From the NCBI RefSeq assembly GCF_003353015.1, contig NZ_QREM01000009.1:17459-56172 (forward strand): DNA of 38,714 nt. Reading direction: 5' to 3'. Position 1 is the first letter of the stretch; every line of letters begins with the position of its first letter. This document shows, piece by piece, positions 23,622-31,467 of the stretch. The DNA comes from Xanthomonas arboricola (GTDB taxonomy: Bacteria > Pseudomonadota > Gammaproteobacteria > Xanthomonadales > Xanthomonadaceae). A model generated the notes under the pieces. That model saw only the letters and a program-made list of their open reading frames with translations, did no database searches and was not told where the DNA came from. A program made the position numbers and the translations under genes.

Positions 23622-24617
23622 ATGAGCGCACGTATTTCATCGAACACCCTCGCCCTTGCAACGAACCCGGATTCAGCCCTCGCCGACGGACTCAAGCATT
23701 CGATTGCGGGCAGGTGGCTCGGTACCCATCCAACGCTGCCGCTACCCGGAGGCGGCCACACCGTGAAACGCTGGCAGACGCTTGCCGACATCGCCGCAGA
23801 AGACCTGTGCGCTGCCAAATTGCTGGAAGCCCATTACGACGCGCAGGCCATCTGCGCCGATCTGGGCGTGGACCTCATGATGCCGACACAGTGTTGGGCC
23901 GTGTGGGCGGCAGAGCCGCCCGGCTCCGACATGTGTTTTTCGGGGCAGGCGCTGAGCGGTACCAAGGCGTGGTGCTCCGGTGCCGCGCAAGTGACGCACG
24001 CGCTGGTGACCACGCGCCATGCCGGCACCAGTTGCCTGTTTGCCGTGGCGATGGATCAGCCCGGTATCCAGATCGACAGCAGTGCCTGGCAGGCAGTCGG
24101 GATGCAAGGCATCGAGACGGCCAATGTGCGCTTCACCGAGACGCCAGCACGGCAGATCGGCGCAGCCGATGCCTACCTGACCCGCCCGGGCTTCTGGCAC
24201 GGGGGTGCCGGCATCGCCGCGTGCTGGTTCGGCGCCACCGTCGCGGTTGCCGATGTGCTGCGTGCCTCTGCACGCCTGAGCAAGGACCCACATGCGGCCG
24301 CGCACCTGGGCGCCATCGATGCGGGCCTGGCATCTGCCGCTGCGCTGTTGCGTCAGCTGGCCTTGCGCATCGACGCGCAACCGCAGCAGACACATCGGCG
24401 TGCCGTACTGCAGGTACGCAGCGTGGTCGAAGCGGTGGCACGCGATACGCTGGATCGGGTTGCCCGGGCACTGGGCCCGGGGCCGCTGTGCGGCAACCGC
24501 GAACATGCGCAGCGCTGCGCCGACCTGGCTGTCTTCATTCGGCAGCATCACGCAGAACGCGACCTGCAGGCCCTGGGCGAGTTGTGCCAACAGGAGGCAT
24601 CGCCATGGAGGATCTAG
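23622..24617 (+). CDS. Acyl-CoA dehydrogenase-like flavoprotein
   Basis: 331 residues, somewhat shorter than the usual 380 or so. The recognisable blocks are LPGGGHTVKRWQTLADIAAE, the FAD-binding middle domain with WAVWAAEPPGSDMCF and LSGTKAWCSGAAQVTHALVT (cf. GxKxWxSGA), FRFTETPA-like VRFTETPARQIG, and a helical C-terminal domain (RRAVLQVRSVVEAVARDTLD, then LGPGPLCGNREHAQRCADLA). I could not assign the catalytic Glu with confidence. First gene of a four-gene operon with a deacetylase, a methyltransferase and a glycosyltransferase, so it more likely oxidises a tailored or carrier-bound intermediate than serves beta-oxidation. It overlaps the next gene by 13 bases. Confidence 0.8.
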   Translation: MSARISSNTLALATNPDSALADGLKHSIAGRWLGTHPTLPLPGGGHTVKRWQTLADIAAEDLCAAKLLEAHYDAQAICADLGVDLMMPTQCWAVWAAEPPGSDMCFSGQALSGTKAWCSGAAQVTHALVTTRHAGTSCLFAVAMDQPGIQIDSSAWQAVGMQGIETANVRFTETPARQIGAADAYLTRPGFWHGGAGIAACWFGATVAVADVLRASARLSKDPHAAAHLGAIDAGLASAAALLRQLALRIDAQPQQTHRRAVLQVRSVVEAVARDTLDRVARALGPGPLCGNREHAQRCADLAVFIRQHHAERDLQALGELCQQEASPWRI

Positions 24618-25366
24618 CCGGGCAACCGATCGAAGGCGCAGGAACACCGGAAGCGGCCTGGCGTGCCGCACCGTGCCTGCACGAGCTGCCACGTGCCACG
24701 TTGTCGCAACTGATGCAGGGTGGTCAGCGCCTGGTGGTGGTGGCACCGCACCCGGACGATGAGGTGCTCGGCTGTGGCGGGTTGATCGCGGCCGCGCGTG
24801 CGGCCGGCATGCCGGTACTGATCATCGCGCTGACCGATGGGGAGCAGGCCTACCCGGACGAGCCGGGCTGGCGTCCACAGGTACTGGGCCCGGCGCGGCG
24901 CCGGGAACTGGAAGCGGCCATGCAGGAACTGGACGTCCTGCCTGGCGCATTGGTCCACCTGGCATTGGGCGACGGTGCGCTGGCGGCCTGCGAGGTACGC
25001 ATGGCAGCGGCCATCGGCGACCTGATCACGGCGCAGGACACGCTGTTGGTGACCTGGGAACGCGACGGCCACCCGGATCACGAGGCAGCATCGCGTGCGA
25101 CTGCTGCCGCGTGCAAGGCGCAGTCCGCGCGGCGCCTGCAGTATCCGGTGTGGGCCTGGCACTGGTCGCGTCCGCACGATGCGGTGTTTACCGAGGCGAC
25201 TGCCCTGCGCTTGGATCTGTCGCCGGCGTTGCTGAGTGCCAAGCAGCGCGCCATTGCCTGCTTTGCCACCCAGCTCGGCCATTGCACGCCGGCCGTTGCA
25301 GACCCCATCCTGCCGCCGTCGGTGCTGGAGCGCTTCGCGCGGCCGTTCGAGGTATTCATCCGATGA
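24605..25366 (+). CDS. PIG-L/LmbE-family deacetylase
   Basis: 253 residues. It is a Zn-dependent N-deacetylase of the GlcNAc-PI / bacillithiol / mycothiol type. The metal motif is VVVAPHPDDEVLGCGG (His49, Asp51, Asp52, Glu53), followed by IALTDGEQAYPDE and the second metal site DGHPDHEAASRA near residue 160. The substrate is usually an N-acetyl-glucosamine-type sugar. It starts inside the end of the acyl-CoA dehydrogenase-like gene and overlaps the methyltransferase start by four bases (ATGA). With a GT2 next door, deacetylation of a glycosylated intermediate is a reasonable inference. Confidence 0.9.
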   Translation: MEDLAGQPIEGAGTPEAAWRAAPCLHELPRATLSQLMQGGQRLVVVAPHPDDEVLGCGGLIAAARAAGMPVLIIALTDGEQAYPDEPGWRPQVLGPARRRELEAAMQELDVLPGALVHLALGDGALAACEVRMAAAIGDLITAQDTLLVTWERDGHPDHEAASRATAAACKAQSARRLQYPVWAWHWSRPHDAVFTEATALRLDLSPALLSAKQRAIACFATQLGHCTPAVADPILPPSVLERFARPFEVFIR

Positions 25367-25959
25367 CGGCGCTGAGCGTTGAGCACTTCGAGCAGATGTA
25401 TGCCGACCAGGACCCGTTCGGCTATCGCTCGCGCTGGTACGAGCAACGCAAGCGCGACCTCCTGCTCGGCGCCCTGCCCTACCCGAGGTTTGCGCGGGGC
25501 TGGGAATTTGGATGTTCCAATGGCGAGCTGACCGCACAGCTGGGGCAACGCTGCGACATGTTGCTGGCGACGGACCTGTCGCAGCAGGCAGTCGAGCTGG
25601 CCAGCGTGCGTGTGCAGGGCCAGCCCGGGATCACGCTGCAGCAGGCCGCACATCCGCAGCAGTGGCCGCCAGGCCGGTTCGACCTGATCGTCTTCAGCGA
25701 GGTGGGCTATTACCTTGCTGATCCGGATTTTGAAAAGACCACGGCGCTGTTCGCCGGCTCGCTCACCGCAACAGGCTGTCTGGTGGCATGTCACTGGCGG
25801 CACGACTTCGACGGCGCATTGCGCAGCGCCGAGCAGGTCCACGGCGCGCTGGATCACGCACTGGGCATGGATACGCTGTGCACCTATCAGGACGCGGACT
25901 TCGTGTTGCAGGCCTGGATGTCAGGGCCGTCGATTGCGCAACAGGAGCAGCTGCGATGA
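25363..25959 (+). CDS. SAM-dependent methyltransferase (NodS-like)
   Basis: 198 residues. The glycine-rich SAM loop is WEFGCSNGELTAQLGQRC near residue 47, followed by LLATDLSQQAVELA (acidic end of strand 2), FDLIVFSEVGYYL (motif IV/post-I) and CLVACHWRHDF. The N-terminal FEQMYADQDPFGYRSRWYEQ block is characteristic of the NodS-like N-methyltransferase group, which methylates a deacetylated amino sugar in Nod factors. That fits a gene directly after a PIG-L deacetylase: remove acetyl, then methylate the amine. The exact substrate is inferred, not shown. It overlaps both neighbours by four bases. Confidence 0.86.
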   Translation: MTALSVEHFEQMYADQDPFGYRSRWYEQRKRDLLLGALPYPRFARGWEFGCSNGELTAQLGQRCDMLLATDLSQQAVELASVRVQGQPGITLQQAAHPQQWPPGRFDLIVFSEVGYYLADPDFEKTTALFAGSLTATGCLVACHWRHDFDGALRSAEQVHGALDHALGMDTLCTYQDADFVLQAWMSGPSIAQQEQLR

Positions 25960-26636
25960 TCGCGGTCACCATCCCGGCGCATAACGAGGTGGACCTGATC
26001 GGCAAGTGCCTGCAATCGATTCTGGTGGCGGCCGCGCATCCACACCTGTTCGGAGAGCAGGTGGAAATCCATGTCGCCCTCGACCGCTGCACCGACGGTA
26101 CCGGCCCGATCGCGCGCGCGCATGGCGCAAGAACCGTCAATACCTGCGGTGGCGTCGGCATTGCGCGTGCAGCGGCAGCGTCGGCCGCAATTGCACGCGG
26201 AGCGCGCTGGCTTGCGTTTACCGATGCCGATACCTGCGTGCCGCCGGATTGGCTGTCGGCGCAGCTGGACTGTGCCGCGGATGTCTTCTGTGGCGTGGTG
26301 GACGTGACCGATTGGCACGATTACCGTCCCGAGACACGGCAAGCCTTCCTGGCCCAGGAAATTCGCCGCGACGGCCACCCCCATGTGCATGGCGCCAATC
26401 TCGGGATGAGTGTGGCTGCATACGTGGCGGCCGGTGGGTTCTCCGCGCTCAAGTGCAGCGAAGATGTGGCGCTGGTTTCGGCACTGGAGCGCGCAGGCAT
26501 GCAGATTGCCCGCCTGGTCAAGCCGGTCGTCAACACCAGTGCCCGACGCATCGCCCGTGCCACTGGCGGATTCAGCGATCACCTGGTCCGCCTGGAGATG
26601 GCCGTGCTGGCAGGCGAGCCGCTGCTGGGGAACTAG
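25956..26636 (+). CDS. Family 2 glycosyltransferase
   Basis: 226 residues from the ATG at 25956. It is a GT-A fold transferase with no membrane helix. It begins IAVTIPAHNEVDLIGKCLQS, has HVALDRCTDGT, the DxD-type LAFTDADTCVPPDWL (metal/nucleotide-sugar binding) and the later HVHGANLGMSVAAYVAAGGF and KCSEDVALVSALERAG blocks (acceptor site and catalytic ED). The lack of a membrane anchor suggests a soluble, cytosolic acceptor. Last gene of the four-gene operon; no hairpin terminator was spotted directly after it. Confidence 0.88.
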   Translation: MIAVTIPAHNEVDLIGKCLQSILVAAAHPHLFGEQVEIHVALDRCTDGTGPIARAHGARTVNTCGGVGIARAAAASAAIARGARWLAFTDADTCVPPDWLSAQLDCAADVFCGVVDVTDWHDYRPETRQAFLAQEIRRDGHPHVHGANLGMSVAAYVAAGGFSALKCSEDVALVSALERAGMQIARLVKPVVNTSARRIARATGGFSDHLVRLEMAVLAGEPLLGN

Positions 26637-27035
26637 CGTCGGCGCGCGGCGGTCGGCACCCGCGTGATCGCCATGCTGATGGCGCCACGCCAGGTTGCTT
26701 GCTGCGCCGGCAGGGCAAGGTGGCAAGCAGCCGCATCGGCTGCAGGCATGCGACATCACGGCGCTGATGACGGCCCTTTGGAAACATCGCAGGCGGCGCG
26801 ATTCGTTCACCTGATCGACGGCTCGTGGGCAGTCATCCGACACGCAGGCAAACACCGCCTCCATCCAGGCAAGCGAGCTGTGCACCATTTACTGCGGTCG
26901 CGTTCTTTTACGTCCAGCGCCACGCGCAGTGCGTGATTCATGGCGCTTGCAAGTTGAAAAAATAGCGATCAAGGTGCAATTGCTGGTTGACTGACCACAC
27001 GCGGAAAGCCGTCCACTATTGCTGCCGAGGTTACG
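26637..27035. other. Intergenic stretch, no gene recognised
   Basis: 399 bases after the GT2 gene. The last 120 bases are locally AT-richer and probably hold the promoter of the small gene at 27036. No RNA gene or clear terminator seen. Confidence 0.45.
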
Positions 27036-27266
27036 ATGGAGCCCGCGATGTTTCGGCAAATCGGTCGTTATCGACTGACCGCGCACACGGTTCCGGTGGA
27101 CGGCGTCTTTTCCCCGGAGATCCTGGTGTCGTTGGATGATGGAATCACCTTGTACGGCCACAAGCATGCAGTGCGATTCGACACGCAACCTGCCGCGCAC
27201 CTCTATGCCAGGCAATGGATGGGCCGATGCACCATTACGCCGCAGGGCGTTCTGCAGGGCGCCTGA
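27036..27266 (+). CDS. Small hypothetical protein
   Basis: 76 residues from the ATG at 27036, with GAGG five bases upstream; MFRQIG at 27048 is the alternative start. The sequence looks like a small beta-rich domain (RQIGRYRLTAHTVPVDGVFS, then EILVSLDDGITLYGHKHAVR). There is no signal peptide or membrane segment. I do not recognise the family. It lies 242 bases before a single-domain receiver on the same strand. Confidence 0.55.
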   Translation: MEPAMFRQIGRYRLTAHTVPVDGVFSPEILVSLDDGITLYGHKHAVRFDTQPAAHLYARQWMGRCTITPQGVLQGA

Positions 27267-27508
27267 GCGTCGCTGGCATGTCTGGTTCCAGGAGCCTGCC
27301 CGCTCCACTCGCAGAAAGCGCCACGCGTGTCGAGGCACCACACGGGTTGATCCGGTGCGCTTGCTTGCCGGCATCCTGCGACAGCTCGACAACGGCGCAA
27401 TAGCGCGGGCCTGGAACATCGCGCCCTTCATTCAAGGTGTTCAAATCGATCACGTGTTTTTCGCGCGGGAAACGTAGGGTGATGCATGCATCCTCGGAAA
27501 CCTGATTT

Positions 27509-27877
27509 ATGGGCTCTCACAACGAAAAACTGATCCTGATTGTCGAGGACGATTTCGATACCCTCGAGGTCGCCGCCTTGTTACTGAAGGAAAGTGGCTA
27601 TGCGGTCGTGACTGCCACCGATGCGCAGGGTGCACTGGAACATATCGATCGTTTTCCTGCGATCGCGCTGGTTTTCACCGACCTGCAAATGCCGGGTCTG
27701 CTGGATGGGTACGGCCTTATTTCGTATCTGCGTGCGGACGGCAATAATCTCCCGGCGATCCTGACGTCGGGGCTGGGGCATTCTCCCAAGGGCCTGCCCA
27801 GCCGGACGATGTTTTTAAGCAAGCCTTACACCCGTCGCAGCCTTGTCCAGAATATCGAGGCATTTGTCGGCCATTAA
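27509..27877 (+). CDS. Single-domain response regulator (CheY-like receiver)
   Basis: 122 residues, only a receiver domain. It has LILIVEDDFDTLEVAALLLK with the acidic pair Asp14/Asp15, the phospho-acceptor Asp58 in LVFTDLQMPG, a Thr/Ser switch in ILTSG and the conserved Lys in FLSKPYTR. With no output domain it must work through protein contact, as a phosphate sink or as a partner of a hybrid kinase encoded elsewhere; no kinase gene is adjacent. The 159 bases to the next gene are empty. Confidence 0.9.
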   Translation: MGSHNEKLILIVEDDFDTLEVAALLLKESGYAVVTATDAQGALEHIDRFPAIALVFTDLQMPGLLDGYGLISYLRADGNNLPAILTSGLGHSPKGLPSRTMFLSKPYTRRSLVQNIEAFVGH

Positions 27878-28036
27878 CGTGGCCGGCTGCGCCTCAACCG
27901 CGTAGCGGTGCGTGCACGTGCCTGTTTCATACGTGACGGGCGCCCTGCCGGGCGATCGATCAGACCCGGCCCGGCGAAATCGATCGACACCCCGCATGAC
28001 TGCGGCGCCACTGCGGATCTGCCGCGCTGTCGGGCA

Positions 28037-28720
28037 TCATCGTGCCGCGCGTCGCCAGCCTGCCTTGATCGCATCCTGGCTGGTGCAGAAGTACCGCTCG
28101 CCCCGGGCAGGCGAGACGCTGGTGCGCTCGTAGTCGCGCTGACCGGGCATGTGGAAGATCTTGCTGCCCTTGCTGGAGATATTGCCCTTGATGGCACAGT
28201 GCGCAGGCGCTTGCGTGTGCGTCGCCTGGACACGTTGTGCCGATTGCCTGCGCTTGCCGCGTCGGTAATCGGCCGGCATCTGGAAGCTGCCGGCCCAGAG
28301 GTTGCGACGCTGTTGCTGCGCGGTGCGTTCGTCGGCGACGAAGGCGGTGGCGTATTCGCGGTAGGCCACGGCCCAACCGGACTGCACCATCCAGCGGTTG
28401 ACCGACTGCCCCTGCACGTAACACTCGGCAACGATCCGTCCATAGCGATCGGTGTCCTTGGGCTGGCAGCGAACCGTCCTGTCGCGTAGATGACCATCCA
28501 GGGCTGCGGCGGAACGTCGGCCGCAAGGCCATGCGCTGCCGGCATCGTTGGTGCATTGCTGTGCGCTTTCGGGCGCATCGACACCCCACAGGCGGATACG
28601 TGTCTGCGCGAGCGTGATGGTGTCGCCGTCGGTGACGGTTGCGCGGCCAACCAGCTCCGCTGCGACAAGGGGTGAGGCGAACAGCGCGACAACAATTCCC
28701 ACCGAACATCTGAACAACAT
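28037..28720 (-). CDS. Secreted thermonuclease-family protein with C-terminal cysteine domain
   Basis: 227 residues. A signal peptide (MLFRCSVGIVVALFASPLVA, cleavage near AAE) leads to an SNase-like fold: VTDGDTITLAQTRIRLWGVD followed by APE (catalytic Arg and Asp/Glu positions), DRYGRIVAECYV (second Arg) and WAVAYREYATAFV. After about residue 165 comes a separate domain, CAIKGNISSKGSKIFHMPGQ then RYFCTSQDAIKAGW, a small two-cysteine module found at the end of some secreted nucleases and phospholipases (sunset-type). Expected action is phosphodiester cleavage of DNA or RNA in the periplasm or outside the cell. GAGG lies 10 bases before the ATG at 28720. Confidence 0.87.
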   Translation of the reverse strand: MLFRCSVGIVVALFASPLVAAELVGRATVTDGDTITLAQTRIRLWGVDAPESAQQCTNDAGSAWPCGRRSAAALDGHLRDRTVRCQPKDTDRYGRIVAECYVQGQSVNRWMVQSGWAVAYREYATAFVADERTAQQQRRNLWAGSFQMPADYRRGKRRQSAQRVQATHTQAPAHCAIKGNISSKGSKIFHMPGQRDYERTSVSPARGERYFCTSQDAIKAGWRRAAR

Positions 28721-29087
28721 CAACAACAAGCCTCGGGTGATCGGCAGAGCGTGGTCCGTCTGTGCTTGCCGGGGTGACGGCGTCCAGCCGATCAACTCAG
28801 CGATCCATCGCACGGGTGCACGCAGCGGAGCCCGGCGCGGGGCGGCACTGTACGCCAACGCGACGGCGATGCCTATCCCTTGCCGCAACCTGCGAAGCCG
28901 CGTTGGCGTGCGGCGTTCATCGACGCATGCGCATGGCGGTTGCGTTGCAAGCCGGTCGTTCTTGTTGCCAGGCGGGCGCACGGCCGTGTGCGCCGCGACC
29001 CGCTGCGTTTACGCAGCTGCAACGCTCCCGACTAGGGTTCGGGTGATGCCTATGTGACTGCGCCCCTGGCGCAGTCCATGTACCGCG
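28721..29087. other. Intergenic stretch, no gene recognised
   Basis: 367 bases between the nuclease gene and the hairpin that follows the sugar dehydrogenase. Open frames here translate to Arg/Ala-rich sequence without domains. Presumably holds the nuclease promoter. Confidence 0.45.
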
Positions 29088-29117
29088 CACGCCCGGTTCG
29101 TTTCAAAACCGGGCGTG
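29088..29117 (-). terminator. Strong hairpin after sugar dehydrogenase gene
   Basis: An 11-bp perfect stem CACGCCCGGTT / AACCGGGCGTG with an 8-base loop, nine bases past the stop of the gene at 29127. No T-tract follows on the minus strand, so it may act as a 3'-end stabiliser rather than an intrinsic terminator. Confidence 0.5.
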
Positions 29118-29126
29118 CCGGCAGGC

Positions 29127-30452
29127 TTACTGCGCAGCCGGTTGCGGCGCAACGGGCGCGGTGTCCGGCGTCACGCGCCAGATCGTATTGGCCAGATCGT
29201 CCGCAACGATCAATGCGCCCCGCGGGTCGAGCGTGACGCCGACCGGTCGGCCGCGGGTCAGTCCATCGTCGCCATGGAAGCCGGCAACGAAGTCGATCGG
29301 GTCGCCCGCCGGGCGGCCATCGCGGAACGGCACGAACACCACCTTGTAGCCCACCGGCGGGTCGCGATTCCAGCTGCCGTGCTCACCGACGAACACGCCG
29401 TCGGCAAACTGCGTTCCCATTGCGGTGGACGAGAACGCGACACCGAGTGCGGCGACATGCGAACCCAGCGCGTAATCGGGCACGATGGCCGAGGCGACCT
29501 TCTGCGGATCCTGCGGCATCACCCGCGTGTCCACGTTCTTGCCCCAATAGCTGTAGGGCCAGCCGTAGAAGCCGCCTTCGCGCACCGAGGTGAGGTAGTC
29601 GGGCACCAGGTTCGGACCGATCTCGTCGCGCTCGTTGACCACCGCCCACAGTGCGCCGCTGCCGGGCTGGATCGCCAATGCGGTGGGATTGCGCAAGCCG
29701 GTGGCATAACTCCTGTGCGCGCCGGTTGCCGGGTCCACCTGCCAGACCTGGGCGCGGTCGACCTCGGCGATCATGCCGCGCTCGGTGATGTTGCTGTTGG
29801 AGCCGATCGCGACATACAGATAGCGTCCGTCGGCACTGGCGGTCAGCGCCTTGGTCCAGTGGTGGTTGATGGCCGACGGCAAGTCGGTGACCTTGCTGGG
29901 CGCGGCACTGGCTTTGGTCTGCCCTTGCTGGTAGTCGAAACGCACCAGCGCGTCCTGATTTGCCACGTACAGCGCGTTGCCGATCAGCGCCAGCCCGTAC
30001 GGTGCGTTGAGCTTGTCGGCAAAGACGGTCTTGAGCTCATATGTGCCGTCGCCATCGGCATCGCGCAGCAGCGTCAGGCGATTGCCGCTCTTGACCGAGG
30101 TGTTGCCCCTGGCCTTGATCGCTCCGGCAATCACGTCCTTGGGCTTGAGGTTGGGCGCGCCACCGCCGCGGCCTTCGGCCACCAGGATGTCGCCGTTGGG
30201 CAATACCAGCGTCTGGCGTGGAATGCCCAGATCGGTGGCGATGGCCGCGATGCGGTAACCCGCAGGCACGCTGGGCTTGCGCTCCCCCCAGGCTGTCGGC
30301 TCGGCGATGGTCATGTCGGGCAACAGGCCACGCTCCGGCGCCGACAGCTCGGGGCTGGTGCCGTGTTGCTTGAGCTCGGGCGCCTTGCCGCAGGAGGCGA
30401 GCGCGGCGGCAAGCATGGAGACCGACACGACGGTCAGGGCATGACGCTTCAT
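29127..30452 (-). CDS. PQQ-type sugar (sorbosone) dehydrogenase, lipoprotein
   Basis: 441 residues from the ATG at 30452. It has a lipoprotein signal (MKRHALTVVSVSMLAAALAS then Cys21). The body is a six-bladed beta-propeller of the soluble glucose/L-sorbosone dehydrogenase family: QTLVLPNGDILVAEGRGG, LNAPYGLALIGNALYVANQD, YVAIGSNSNITE, ATGLRNPTALAIQPGSGALW, PDYLTSVREGGFYGWPYSYW and FVGEHGSWNRDPPVGYKVVF. PQQ is the expected cofactor and aldose or sorbosone oxidation in the periplasm the expected reaction. It starts inside the end of the DUF2231 gene (four-base overlap), so the membrane protein may act as its partner or electron route. Confidence 0.9.
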   Translation of the reverse strand: MKRHALTVVSVSMLAAALASCGKAPELKQHGTSPELSAPERGLLPDMTIAEPTAWGERKPSVPAGYRIAAIATDLGIPRQTLVLPNGDILVAEGRGGGAPNLKPKDVIAGAIKARGNTSVKSGNRLTLLRDADGDGTYELKTVFADKLNAPYGLALIGNALYVANQDALVRFDYQQGQTKASAAPSKVTDLPSAINHHWTKALTASADGRYLYVAIGSNSNITERGMIAEVDRAQVWQVDPATGAHRSYATGLRNPTALAIQPGSGALWAVVNERDEIGPNLVPDYLTSVREGGFYGWPYSYWGKNVDTRVMPQDPQKVASAIVPDYALGSHVAALGVAFSSTAMGTQFADGVFVGEHGSWNRDPPVGYKVVFVPFRDGRPAGDPIDFVAGFHGDDGLTRGRPVGVTLDPRGALIVADDLANTIWRVTPDTAPVAPQPAAQ

Positions 30453-30865
30453 CGGGCACCTCCCACACGCAGTCCGGACAATCCGGACCAGGTCGCAACC
30501 AGCGCGAATGCGGTTGCAATCACCGAAAATGCCAACGCCGCCGGCATGATCGCCCACGCATCGCGCGCATGATGCAAGGCATTGAAGAAGCCGGCGATCC
30601 AGGCAGCGCCGAGCGCGATCACATAGATCACGTTGCGGCTTCCGCGAACGAAGCCGACGATCGCCAACAGCAGCGCGATGGTCGTCAGCACCATCGCACC
30701 GATCAGCAGCCATGCGGCGAAGTTGGCCCACTGGATCTGATGGCTGCTCCAATATGCGTAGTCGCTGAGCAAGGCGCCGAGGAACAACGGCCACACACCG
30801 CCGAGCACGGCTGCGTGGAACGGATGGATGGCCCAGGATCGGGCGGGCATGGCAGTGGAATTCAT
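30449..30865 (-). CDS. DUF2231-type membrane protein
   Basis: 138 residues with four predicted membrane helices (about 18-38, 46-72, 77-97 and 107-128). The N-terminal HPFHAAVLGGVWPLFLGALL and SDYAYW pattern (His near the first helix, then Asp/Tyr) matches DUF2231 proteins, often found beside periplasmic oxidoreductases and cytochromes. The function is unproven; a haem- or quinone-linked role is speculative. The ATG is at 30865. It is co-transcribed with the downstream sugar dehydrogenase, whose start overlaps its stop. Confidence 0.8.
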   Translation of the reverse strand: MNSTAMPARSWAIHPFHAAVLGGVWPLFLGALLSDYAYWSSHQIQWANFAAWLLIGAMVLTTIALLLAIVGFVRGSRNVIYVIALGAAWIAGFFNALHHARDAWAIMPAALAFSVIATAFALVATWSGLSGLRVGGAR

Positions 30866-31038
30866 GGCGGACTCATTGGGCGCGTTGGTGAAACGTGCTC
30901 CGATGCTGCCAGCTGCCACGTGATGAGCGCGGTGATGGATCCCACCCGTCTGGGCGTGCATCTGGTAGCGATTGCGGCAGATAAGACATACGCCGCTGCC
31001 ATCGCGCTGCGGCCCGAACACCGCACCTGGCTGGGCAG

Positions 31039-31330
31039 CTAGCGTTTTGCCGGCGCGGATGTGCAGGTGCGGGCCGAGGTGGATGGCAAACTCCAGCTGC
31101 AACGCAAGCACGAAGACCCGGTAGCGGTCACCGCGCACGCCTGGAAACAGACCCGGCTGTCGTTGCCGACCGCCTCGATCACCCGCACATCGCGCGGCTT
31201 GACCAGAAAGCAGTGGCCGTCCTCGATGAAGATGGCGCTGTCCATCGCGCGCCGTGCCGGCGCCACTCAGTTTCTGGATCGCCTGTGCCAATCGCTGCGG
31301 CTCGATCGGCTTGTTTCGATAAAGAAGGAG
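31039..31330 (-). pseudogene. LytTR-type response regulator remnant
   Basis: Minus-strand frames give KPIEPQRLAQAIQKLSGAG, the end of a receiver and linker, then after a frame change SAIFIEDGHCFLVKPRDVRV and IEAVGNDSRVCF, the opening of a LytTR DNA-binding domain (cf. RIFLKDGERCWLVPLxEIRxIEADGNYV). The receiver proper is missing, and the rest of the LytTR domain is out of frame or lost. It is a decayed gene in the otherwise empty 602 bases between the DUF2231 start (30865) and the carboxymuconolactone decarboxylase-like start (31468). Confidence 0.5.
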
Positions 31331-31467
31331 GCAGCAATGAAAGCGCATCATCGGTGCGGTCGCTCCCGCGTGGTTTGCCTGCGATTGCGGTGCCTTCTGC
31401 AATGCACAGTGTGGCGTCGGATGCTTGGATTTGCGCTGTGTTGCCCCTGGATCGGCGGGGAGATGCG

